From Stieleria varia (GTDB lineage Bacteria; Planctomycetota; Planctomycetia; Pirellulales; Pirellulaceae): a stretch of DNA of 64,000 nucleotides. Position 1 is the stretch's first letter; each line of letters starts with the position of its first letter. A program made the translations under genes and the position numbers. The DNA lies in assembly GCF_038443385.1 (NCBI RefSeq), contig NZ_CP151726.1, positions 9,486,001 through 9,550,000 on the forward strand, read 5' to 3'. This document shows, piece by piece, positions 54,130 through 61,944 of this stretch. The notes beneath the pieces are model-generated. The model ran no database searches and had not been told where the DNA came from. It was given only the letters and a program-made list of their open reading frames with translations.

Positions 54130-55085
54130 GCCACGCACCCGCTCAATTGCGGCCGCCGGTCGGTCTCGTCGTCGGTGGCATCTGCGGGATGATTTCAGCG
54201 TTTCTGTATACGGGCGCCAACATTGCGCTCAGACAGAGCGTTGCCTTGGACCCGTTCTTGGTCGCAGCCGTCAAGGCTCTGCCGACCGTGGTGGTATTGC
54301 TGCCGATGCTGATCTGGATGCGGCAAGCCGGTCGACCGATCGCGACCAGCACTCAGTGGGTGGGACGATTTATCCTCGTGGCTTTGATCGGACAGTTCGT
54401 CGGCAACGGAGCTTTTCAGGTCGCGCTGCAGCAAATCGGCCTGGCCGCTTCTGTGCCGATCACTCTGGGTGTCTTGATCATCGGCGGTGCCATTTTGGGA
54501 CGGTTGATTCTGGGCGAGCCCGTCAGCAAGGTAAAGATCTTGGCGATGGTCACCCTGATCGCCGCGGTGATCATCCTCTCGCTTCCCCACTCCGGTGAGT
54601 CCAATCTCGATTCGGTTTCCAAGACTGATGTTCTCTGGGGAGCCGGGTTTCTCTGGGGAGCACTGTGCGCCGCCGCGTCCGGTGCAGCCTATTCGCTCTT
54701 TGGCGTCACCATGCGTCAAGCCATGACCGGTGGGTTGTCCGCGCCGGTTGCGATGTTCATCAGCGGATGCGTCGGCTCGGTTTCTCTCTGGTCGTTTTAT
54801 CTTGTGCGGTCAGGTTGGCAGCAGCTCTGGGTGGTCACCGCGGATCAGTGGTGGGTGATGCTGATTGCAGGCATTTTGAACTTCAGCGCCTTTGTGGCCT
54901 TGGCGATTGCGCTCAAAGCATTGCCCGTTGTTGCGGTCAATCTGATCAACGCGTCCCAGGTCGCGATGGCTGCCTTGGCCGGCGTCCTGATGTTTCATGA
55001 ACCCCTCACCGGCACCCTGATGTCGGGAATCGCATTGACCTTCACCGGCCTGCTGATCCTGACCGCTGGACGCCGTAAAGGTTGA
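54126..55085 (+). CDS. EamA-family (DMT) transporter
   Basis: A 319-residue inner-membrane protein with about ten helices in two EamA-like halves: GGICGMISAFLYTGANIAL to about residue 155, and GAALCAAASGAAYSLFG-like (about 180) to the end. Typical motifs are LGVLIIGGAILGRLILGEPV at the end of the first half and NASQVAMAALAGVLMFHEPL in the second. Drug/metabolite transporters export or import small molecules; the substrate is unknown. It overlaps the phosphatase gene by ATGA. Confidence 0.9.
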   Translation: MSHAPAQLRPPVGLVVGGICGMISAFLYTGANIALRQSVALDPFLVAAVKALPTVVVLLPMLIWMRQAGRPIATSTQWVGRFILVALIGQFVGNGAFQVALQQIGLAASVPITLGVLIIGGAILGRLILGEPVSKVKILAMVTLIAAVIILSLPHSGESNLDSVSKTDVLWGAGFLWGALCAAASGAAYSLFGVTMRQAMTGGLSAPVAMFISGCVGSVSLWSFYLVRSGWQQLWVVTADQWWVMLIAGILNFSAFVALAIALKALPVVAVNLINASQVAMAALAGVLMFHEPLTGTLMSGIALTFTGLLILTAGRRKG

Positions 55086-55191
55086 ACGGGGGCTCACGCA
55101 GATTTTGACGCTATCGAAGACTTCCGATCGCTCTACAATGCTGTAACCGGCCTCGAACTCGCCGTTTGCCCCCTGTTTGAAGCGTTTTCTG

Positions 55192-57291
55192 ATGCAATTA
55201 CCGATCATCGACCAGCCCGAAATCGACGCTGCCGCCAAACTGGCGCCCGCGATGTCGCGTGATTATCTTTCCAATCTGACCGCCGGTGGTCGCGTTCCCA
55301 CCGGGCCTGTCGCGGCACGTTCCTTACCGATGACCATGCGTGAGGCGCGCAAACGGGGCTGGGATGAACTGGATGTCGTGTTCATCACCGGTGACGCGTA
55401 CATCGACCATCCAAGCTTTGCGATGGCCATTTTGGGCCGTGTCCTGGAGGCGGCCGGTTATCGGGTCGGAATCATCAGCCAACCCGAGTGGCGGAACTGC
55501 GATGCTTGGAAAGAGTTCGGTCGACCACGCCTTTTCTTCGGCGTCAGTGCGGGCAACATGGATTCGATGATCAACCACTACACCGCGAACAAGAAAGTCC
55601 GAAACGACGACGCGTACTCGCCCGGTGGTCGCATCGGCCGTCGCCCCGACCGCGCGACACTGGCGTACTGTCAGCGGGCTCGGGAAGCGTTCAAGGGTGT
55701 TCCCGTGATCGCCGGCGGTGTGGAAGCTTCGCTGCGTCGCTTAGCCCACTACGACTATTGGAGCGACAAGGTCAAACGCAGCATCCTGATGGACAGCAAG
55801 GCAGACCTCGTCGCCTTTGGCATGGGCGAGAACGCGATTGTGGAAATCGCGCGGAGGCTGGAGGCGGGCGAGACGGTCAAGGACCTGCGTGACATGCGAG
55901 GTGTCGCCTACACCCTGGGGGCATCCGAGGAGATTCCCGAGGATGCACTGCGGCTGCCCAGTTACGAAGAAGTCTGCAGCGACAAAATGGCGTTCGCCGA
56001 AGCGACACGGATCATCCACAACGAAACCAATCCGCACAACGCGCAGCGGTTGGTGCAGCAGCACGCAGCGCAAGCGGTCGTTTGCAACGTCCCGCAGATG
56101 CCGATCTCCGAAGCCGCGATGGATCAGATCTACGGATTACCCTACACCCGTCAGCCGCACCCGATCTACAAGGAACCCATTCCCGCGTACGAGATGATCA
56201 AAAATTCCGTCACGATCATGCGAGGCTGTTTCGGTGGCTGCACCTTTTGTTCGATCACGGCTCACCAGGGACGCATCATCCAGTCCCGCAGCAAAGAATC
56301 GGTGCTCAAGGAAATCTCCAAGATGGCCGAGGAAAAATCCTTCACCGGCGTGGTCAGTGACATCGGCGGCCCGACAGCCAATATGTACCAAATGCAGTGC
56401 ACCAAGCCGGAGGTGGAAGCGGTCTGCCGACGTCAATCTTGTGTGCATCCCAAGATTTGCAAGCTGCTGGGTGTCGATCACACACCGGTCATCGAACTGA
56501 TGCGAGAAGCACGAAGTCTGCCGGGTGTAAAGAAAGTGCTTGTGGCCAGTGGCATCCGCATGGACTTGGCCCGTACTTCACCGGAGTACCTCAAGGAACT
56601 GACCGAGCACCACGTCGGCGGAAAACTGAAAGTCGCGCCGGAACACGTCGATGCCGGTACGCTTCACAAAATGCGCAAGCCCAAGAACGACGACTTTGAA
56701 CACTTCACCGAAGTCTTTGAGAAAGAATCCAAACGCGTTGGTAAGAAACAGTTCATCGTGCCGTACTTCATCGCCTCGCACCCGGGCAGCGACGTCAATG
56801 CGATGATCGAGCTGGCGTTGTTCCTCAAGCGAAACGGCTACAAGCCTGATGCGGTGCAAGATTTCATTCCTGCGCCCTTGGATGTCGCAACCACGATGTA
56901 CTACACCGAGATGGATCCGTTTACCAAGCAACCCGTGTACATCGCCAAAGCGATGAAAGAACGCAAGATGCAGCGGGCGTTGATGCAATTCTTCAAGCCT
57001 GAGAACTACTTCGAGGTCCGCGAGGCGCTGCGATCAGTTGGCCGCACGGACTTGATCGGCGACGGCTGTGACAGCCTGATCCCATCACGACCACCATTGG
57101 AAGCGGTCAAGAAGCGTCGCAAGGACGCGAATAAACGATTCCGGGGCGACTACGTCCACACCATCCCCGGCACCGAAGATGCAGCGGCGCCAGCAGACGC
57201 CGGTGAAGAGTTAAAAAAAGGCAGCAAGAAACAACGCCGAAACCGCAAGAGCACCGGCTACCGCCCCAAACGCCGAGGCGCCGATAACTGA
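55192..57291 (+). CDS. YgiQ family radical SAM protein
   Basis: A 699-residue protein from ATG 55192 (a TTG at 55177 is also possible). YgiQ-type enzymes have a Cys-x3-Cys-x2-Cys radical SAM site, here MRGCFGGCTFCSITAH at about residue 344. The N-terminal part has the typical RGWDELDVVFITGDAYIDHP and VGIISQPEW. LRRLAHYDYWSDKV and the large C-terminal RVGKKQFIVPYFIASHPGSD are also conserved. The Lys/Arg-rich tail (KKGSKKQRRNRKS) is family-typical. The physiological reaction is unknown. It is followed by a 9-bp tandem repeat. Confidence 0.94.
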   Translation: MQLPIIDQPEIDAAAKLAPAMSRDYLSNLTAGGRVPTGPVAARSLPMTMREARKRGWDELDVVFITGDAYIDHPSFAMAILGRVLEAAGYRVGIISQPEWRNCDAWKEFGRPRLFFGVSAGNMDSMINHYTANKKVRNDDAYSPGGRIGRRPDRATLAYCQRAREAFKGVPVIAGGVEASLRRLAHYDYWSDKVKRSILMDSKADLVAFGMGENAIVEIARRLEAGETVKDLRDMRGVAYTLGASEEIPEDALRLPSYEEVCSDKMAFAEATRIIHNETNPHNAQRLVQQHAAQAVVCNVPQMPISEAAMDQIYGLPYTRQPHPIYKEPIPAYEMIKNSVTIMRGCFGGCTFCSITAHQGRIIQSRSKESVLKEISKMAEEKSFTGVVSDIGGPTANMYQMQCTKPEVEAVCRRQSCVHPKICKLLGVDHTPVIELMREARSLPGVKKVLVASGIRMDLARTSPEYLKELTEHHVGGKLKVAPEHVDAGTLHKMRKPKNDDFEHFTEVFEKESKRVGKKQFIVPYFIASHPGSDVNAMIELALFLKRNGYKPDAVQDFIPAPLDVATTMYYTEMDPFTKQPVYIAKAMKERKMQRALMQFFKPENYFEVREALRSVGRTDLIGDGCDSLIPSRPPLEAVKKRRKDANKRFRGDYVHTIPGTEDAAAPADAGEELKKGSKKQRRNRKSTGYRPKRRGADN

Positions 57292-57337
57292 GAACAACGC
57301 CGCCCAACATTCATCAACCGCCCCCTCTGCTTCACTC

Positions 57338-57382
57338 GTCTCATAGGTCTCATAGGTCTCATCTGTCCCATAAGTCCCATCC
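57338..57382. repeat. 9-bp tandem repeat, five units
   Basis: Units GTCTCATAG, GTCTCATAG, GTCTCATCT, GTCCCATAA and GTCCCATCC are in perfect phase. They lie between the 3' ends of the convergent ygiQ-like and glycosyltransferase genes. Confidence 0.85.
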
Positions 57383-57440
57383 GCGACGACGGAACCACGT
57401 GGAGACAACGCCCAAGCAAACGAGATGGATTGCAACCCTC

Positions 57441-58580
57441 TCAGCCGGCCCGTGCGATTCGCGAAAGTAGATCGATGAGGATCGCGTGTTGTTTGTCCGG
57501 GTCGAATCGCATTGCAGCAGTAGCGATTGCATTTTGCGAGAGCTGGGACCGCAATTCAGAATCGTTCGCGATGCGCATCAGTGATTCTGCATGTGCATCG
57601 ATATCTCCGGGGGGAAACAGGAGAGAATTGTGTTCATGGCTGAGAAAGGTTGATGGTCCAGCGTGCCGGCCTGTCACGACGGGTAACCCAGCCCCCAAAG
57701 CCTCTGCAAATGCGACGCCAAAGGCTTCACATTGATTGGTCACCGGATCCTGGCGAGTATGCGCAGTAAAGACGTGCGATTCGCCAAATAGCTTGGCGCC
57801 CTGCGCGGCGCTGACAACTCCAGGAAAGTCGACCAGGTGATCGACTCTCAGACGGATCGCCAGATTGCGACATTCGTTGAACAGCGTTCCGCCCCCCGCC
57901 ATCACGAGCCTCGCCCTCAAGCCGCGACTGACTGCCAATGCGAATGCCCGCAACGTTTCGATAGGCCCTTTAAAGCCGACGAACCTCCCCAAGTACAAGA
58001 AATGCACAAGATCAGTACTCACTCGAGTAGCGGTTCGAGTGATTGGCACTCCGAAGTACCAAGTGGTGACGCGATCCTCAGCTATGCCGTGTTCGATCAG
58101 TCGATGCCGAGTGAAGTCAGAATTTGCGATCATGTGAGAGTACTGACTCAGTCGCACGACTCGCTGCAAATAGCCATCCGAGTATCGTCGCCGACCCTTG
58201 GCGTTCTTGAGATCGAACGTCACGTCGTACCCATGGCAGTGAACTGCCAATGGAGTTCGCAGGCTTCTCCAGCACGAATCAAGCCGGGTCGCCAAGTTCA
58301 CGTAGTGGCAGTACACGAGGTTTGCCCGGGCACCTCGCACAGAGCTGACCAGAGCACGACGACGTGGTGGTGCAAATATGAAATCGTCGGTCAAGCGAGT
58401 CTTACGCACCAACGACCACCACTGCCGCATGAGAGACAACGTGTTCGATGAAGTCGAGCCACTGGTGTCAAAGTAGGCGTCGCCACAGATGTACTGTTGC
58501 ATGGCGTCTCGAATTCTCGCCAGCCACAACTCACTTGATCGATTGAAATAATGGGCCACCAAGTAGGCTCTTAATTCCAT
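57441..58580 (-). CDS. Glycosyltransferase family 4 (group 1) protein
   Basis: A 379-residue GT-B glycosyltransferase. The N-terminal half has the VHCHGYDVTFDL segment and HMIANSDFTRHRLIEHGI. The C-terminal nucleotide-sugar domain shows FLYLGRFVGFKGPIETLRAF, LVMAGGGTLFNEC and the E-x7-E motif region EAFGVAFAEALGAGLPVV. It is the last gene of a minus-strand polysaccharide cluster, 97 bp after a methyltransferase gene. It probably adds a sugar to a surface glycan; donor and acceptor are unknown. Confidence 0.9.
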   Translation of the reverse strand: MELRAYLVAHYFNRSSELWLARIRDAMQQYICGDAYFDTSGSTSSNTLSLMRQWWSLVRKTRLTDDFIFAPPRRRALVSSVRGARANLVYCHYVNLATRLDSCWRSLRTPLAVHCHGYDVTFDLKNAKGRRRYSDGYLQRVVRLSQYSHMIANSDFTRHRLIEHGIAEDRVTTWYFGVPITRTATRVSTDLVHFLYLGRFVGFKGPIETLRAFALAVSRGLRARLVMAGGGTLFNECRNLAIRLRVDHLVDFPGVVSAAQGAKLFGESHVFTAHTRQDPVTNQCEAFGVAFAEALGAGLPVVTGRHAGPSTFLSHEHNSLLFPPGDIDAHAESLMRIANDSELRSQLSQNAIATAAMRFDPDKQHAILIDLLSRIARAG

Positions 58581-58677
58581 ATTGGATACTCCCTATGGCC
58601 TGAACAAGAACAAAACAAAATGACCAAGGCCCATCCGTGCAGCTGCATCGTCAAGTCTAGATAGACGCCTATTGAAT

Positions 58678-59421
58678 TCACTGTGGCTTTTGAGCTACGA
58701 GGAAATACCCAAGTGGGTACTTGGGTGAAGTTCGTTGAGAAATTCGTTTCCCAATGCCAGTCCGAACAAACCTTGCGACAAACCATTGAACAAACGAGGC
58801 GGCAATGCGGCCAACCACCGGAGTCATTGAAAGCGTCTTTGCTGCAAGATCCCCGACCACTTCAGGGATTCCCCCGATCGCCTCCAATCGCACCATCTGA
58901 AGCCCTGATCCCGACACGAATCGCTTCAATGCAAACTCAGTGTAGCGGTAGTAGTCATGCGGTGATTCATGAATGCAGTAATAGAAAGGCACGTTAAGGA
59001 TGAGTTTACCGCCCGGCGAAAGAATTCGAGCAATGTCCTTGATCAAGGCGTCCGGCGTTGGGATGTGCTCCAGTACGTCTGACAGAAGAACGGTATCGAA
59101 CTCTTGCTCCCCAAACGGTAGCGGCTGCGAAAGGTCGTGTTCGACATCGAGATGCTGAACGTTGTGCGGCGAAGCTTGCCAGTCTACGCAGACGACTTCG
59201 GCGACGTGAGGGCGGTACAAAGCATAGAGCGGGACCGTTCCGCAACCGACATCGAGCAGGCGCCCACGGGAGTGTCGAGGCAGATTCTCTGCGTACAACC
59301 GCGCAACTAGGTCGCCAATCAATCTCGACGAAACTCCCACCAATGCCGGATCACGAGACGCGACGGCGGATGAACCACGCAGTACATATTTTCCCGGTTT
59401 CCAATCGCTCTCGTTCTTCAT
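58678..59421 (-). CDS. SAM-dependent methyltransferase (class I, Methyltransf_11 type)
   Basis: A 247-residue protein if it starts at ATG 59421 (MKNESDWKPGKYVLRG). The frame is open to 59556, but that extension is translated from a 15-bp tandem repeat (MAQSA units) inside the flippase gene and is unlikely to be real. SAM motif I is LLDVGCGTVPLYAL, acidic VVCVDWQAS, motif IV TVLLSDVLEHIP, and then GGKLILNVPFYY. It is coupled to the flippase in a polysaccharide cluster, so its substrate may be a sugar or lipid-linked glycan (inference). Confidence 0.87.
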   Translation of the reverse strand: MKNESDWKPGKYVLRGSSAVASRDPALVGVSSRLIGDLVARLYAENLPRHSRGRLLDVGCGTVPLYALYRPHVAEVVCVDWQASPHNVQHLDVEHDLSQPLPFGEQEFDTVLLSDVLEHIPTPDALIKDIARILSPGGKLILNVPFYYCIHESPHDYYRYTEFALKRFVSGSGLQMVRLEAIGGIPEVVGDLAAKTLSMTPVVGRIAASFVQWFVARFVRTGIGKRISQRTSPKYPLGYFLVAQKPQ

Positions 59422-59446
59422 CGTTTCAGTATCCCAGATTCCTCGA

Positions 59447-60889
59447 TTATCTACTCGTGTTTTCGCTGGCAGTATCTTCATCGACTGGGCCATCGCTGAC
59501 TGGGCCATCGCTGACTGCGCCATCGCTGACTGGGCCATCGCTGACTGGGCCATCATGACGATTGCCCTTCGACAAGAATCCCACCATCGCGATGCCTCGC
59601 CTAAAGTCAGAGGCTCGGGGAATCCAGATGTCCCTCCATTTCGATCCGGTTTTGGAAACGAAGCTAATGCTCAGGATCAAACTGATGCAAATGAGAGACA
59701 CTGACGTTGCAATGGCAGCGCCAACGACCCCAAGCCCCGGGATCAGGAGCGTGTTGAGCACACAGTTGACGACCAACCCAACGACAGATGCATTGAGCGT
59801 TGCTCGAAACTCTGTCACGACGGCTAAGTACGCCGAAATCGCCCGGGCAGGCGTCAGTACGATGTACCCCGGCAAGATCCACCACAGGGGCTTCATCGAG
59901 TCGGCGAATGCATCGCCCCAAATCGCACGCAAAAACCAGGGACTGGCCAAAGCAATCAAAACTCCTGCAAAGACGGTAAATAGCGTTATGCAGCGACTGG
60001 CATCGCAGACGTCAGTCGCATTCATCTCCTTGCGAGCAACCGACGGATACAACACAAAGCCAACCGAATCGCCCAAGTGGTTGAGTTGTGAAGCGAGGAA
60101 TACAGCAGGAACATAGATTCCGAGCGATTCCTCGCCGACGAAATATGCCAATAAAAAGAGGTCAAAGCGGTAGATGAGAAGTTGAGATATTCGATTCAGG
60201 CTCGATCTCCAACTGCGTTGGAACAACTCCTTCAAGCTACTGAGACGAGCAGTTCGACGTTCGGCAACATCTGGCGATTCATCTTGGAGCCCAATCGCCC
60301 AAACCATTGCCACAGATGTGATCGCTACGTAAGTGCTGGCCAATACGATCAACGCGGCCTCGGGCGTCAAGAGTTCGCTCCACCAAAGGGCAGCGATTAT
60401 CGGTAGATTCAGCAGTGGTGGCAGCAAGATCAGGGCGTTGGCAAGACTTGTCTTTCGCAAACGACGCAGAACTCCAATTTCCAGTAGATGCACAAGGGTT
60501 GAAAGGGAGATCACACAGCATGCAACAACGGATGCCCAACTCACCTGATCGACAAGCAGAAACATCAGACAGCATGTGACAACTGCTGTTGGCAATAGCA
60601 TCGCAAAGAGGTACCAGAGGACGATGCGATCAACTCGCGGACGTCCAATGGTTGTATCCGCCGGCATGCTGACGATGGCGGTGCCGACTCCTGCCTCGCA
60701 CACTTGCCCGATTTGAACCGCTAGGTTTGTTACAAGCTGATATCGTCCGTAACCCGCGACCCCCAACCCACGCCCCAGCACTGACGCTGACAGAACGCCG
60801 ACCGCGGTTGTGCTGATGCTCCGGAGCAATGTGAACCGAATCGCCGAACTGGAGTGTTCTCGATGTGTAGCAACTGGAGCGTCACTCAT
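59447..60889 (-). CDS. Polysaccharide/oligosaccharide flippase (Wzx/MATE-like)
   Basis: A 480-residue membrane protein with about 12-14 helices of the MOP superfamily, which moves lipid-linked glycans across the inner membrane. Typical parts are GVLSASVLGRGLGVAGYGRY at the N-terminus, RFDLFLLAYFVGEESLGIYV, and PGYIVLTPARAISAYLAV with the following GVVGAAIATSVSLI. The C-terminus ends in five DGPVS/DGAVS units from a 15-bp tandem repeat that also extends the open frame of the next gene. It overlaps the FkbM methyltransferase by 4 bp (ATGA). Confidence 0.92.
   Translation of the reverse strand: MSDAPVATHREHSSSAIRFTLLRSISTTAVGVLSASVLGRGLGVAGYGRYQLVTNLAVQIGQVCEAGVGTAIVSMPADTTIGRPRVDRIVLWYLFAMLLPTAVVTCCLMFLLVDQVSWASVVACCVISLSTLVHLLEIGVLRRLRKTSLANALILLPPLLNLPIIAALWWSELLTPEAALIVLASTYVAITSVAMVWAIGLQDESPDVAERRTARLSSLKELFQRSWRSSLNRISQLLIYRFDLFLLAYFVGEESLGIYVPAVFLASQLNHLGDSVGFVLYPSVARKEMNATDVCDASRCITLFTVFAGVLIALASPWFLRAIWGDAFADSMKPLWWILPGYIVLTPARAISAYLAVVTEFRATLNASVVGLVVNCVLNTLLIPGLGVVGAAIATSVSLICISLILSISFVSKTGSKWRDIWIPRASDFRRGIAMVGFLSKGNRHDGPVSDGPVSDGAVSDGPVSDGPVDEDTASENTSR
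59483..59557. repeat. 15-bp tandem repeat, five copies, in the flippase 3' end
   Basis: Units of GACTGGGCCATCGCT start at 59483, 59498, 59513 (one G-to-C change), 59528 and 59543 (last unit diverging to CATG). The period is a multiple of three, so it is translated as DGPVS units in the flippase and would read MAQSA in the other frame. Confidence 0.92.
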
Positions 60890-61773
60890 GGTGATCGAGT
60901 TTTCGACACACGCTCATCAGGCTCTGCCCATACGTCTTCTTGCGTCGGAAGATTGTTCTCGACATTTTGCCACCGCCTATTCCTCCAGGCGAAAAATCGA
61001 TAGCCCTGAGATCGAAGCAACTCATAAACATCTGACACATCAAATCCGGCCGCGGTGGACGTAATGGTGTTGATCTCGATGATGATGCTGGGCCGGAACC
61101 GAGCAAGGCTTTGCTTGGCCCCTGAAAGTACTTTGAGCTCGAATCCTTCGACATCAATCTTTACAACATCAAGACGGTCCAAGCTCATTGACCGAACCAA
61201 ATTGTCGAGCATGCAGACTTCGGCTTCGGCGGTCGCCGCATGGTCCGATGAAATGGGGACGAAGCTGGTGAGCAACGAATCGTTGCACTGGTAGAGTGTT
61301 TCGGTTCCTTCTTGATCACCTAACGCAATGGGCAGTACAGAGACGTTCGTTAAATGATTCGCAGTGATGTTTGCCTCTAAATTGGTTCGAACGATCGGAT
61401 TAGGTTCAATGGCCAATATCTTAGCCTGGGGCTTATCGATGGCCATCGCAACGGTGAATTCGCCGACATTCGCCCCCACATCCAGAAAAACACCGTCTGT
61501 CGGAAGCAGTTTTTTTGCCAATTGGACCTGCTGGCGATGATGCCGGCCAATCCAAAAAAAGAGATTGCCAATTCGTTCTGAGCGGTCGACGATCATTCGT
61601 TGACCCCCGCCTGGCAAGATGATTTCAACCGGCTGCTGGCTGGCTGCACGGCATCGTTCGATATCGCGTCGCTGCAGATGAGTGACCCATGGTCTGAAAC
61701 CACCGGCGTAGGGCAGTCGATTCAGTTGTCTGGATACAGCGGCGAGCGTTTCCACGTTGAGAAATGTCGGCAT
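60886..61773 (-). CDS. FkbM family methyltransferase
   Basis: A 295-residue SAM-dependent O-methyltransferase of the FkbM family. Motif I is VFLDVGANVGEFTVAMA, followed by ILAIEPNPIVRTNLEANI. Downstream are DRLDVVKIDVEGFELKVLSG and SIIIEINTI. Such enzymes often modify sugars in surface polysaccharides, which matches the flippase, methyltransferase and glycosyltransferase genes that follow it. It is first in this four-gene cluster and is preceded by 171 bp of intergenic DNA. Confidence 0.93.
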   Translation of the reverse strand: MPTFLNVETLAAVSRQLNRLPYAGGFRPWVTHLQRRDIERCRAASQQPVEIILPGGGQRMIVDRSERIGNLFFWIGRHHRQQVQLAKKLLPTDGVFLDVGANVGEFTVAMAIDKPQAKILAIEPNPIVRTNLEANITANHLTNVSVLPIALGDQEGTETLYQCNDSLLTSFVPISSDHAATAEAEVCMLDNLVRSMSLDRLDVVKIDVEGFELKVLSGAKQSLARFRPSIIIEINTITSTAAGFDVSDVYELLRSQGYRFFAWRNRRWQNVENNLPTQEDVWAEPDERVSKTRSP

Positions 61774-61944
61774 CGATCGACTGTGTTGGATTTGGTTGAG
61801 AACAAGAACGATACCTGTTCACTGGATGCGATTCAGCGAAGAAGTTTCAGTGAGATTCGGGCAGCCAGAAACGTCGCGGTAGCTGATTCGTTTCGAAACA
61901 CCCCGCACGTCAGAAGTTGTCGGATGCCACGTACGGCCCTTCAC

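Noticed and set aside
58678..59556. Long N-terminal version of the class I methyltransferase
   Set aside because: The extra residues come from the repeat inside the flippase gene; the ATG at 59421 gives a normal family start.
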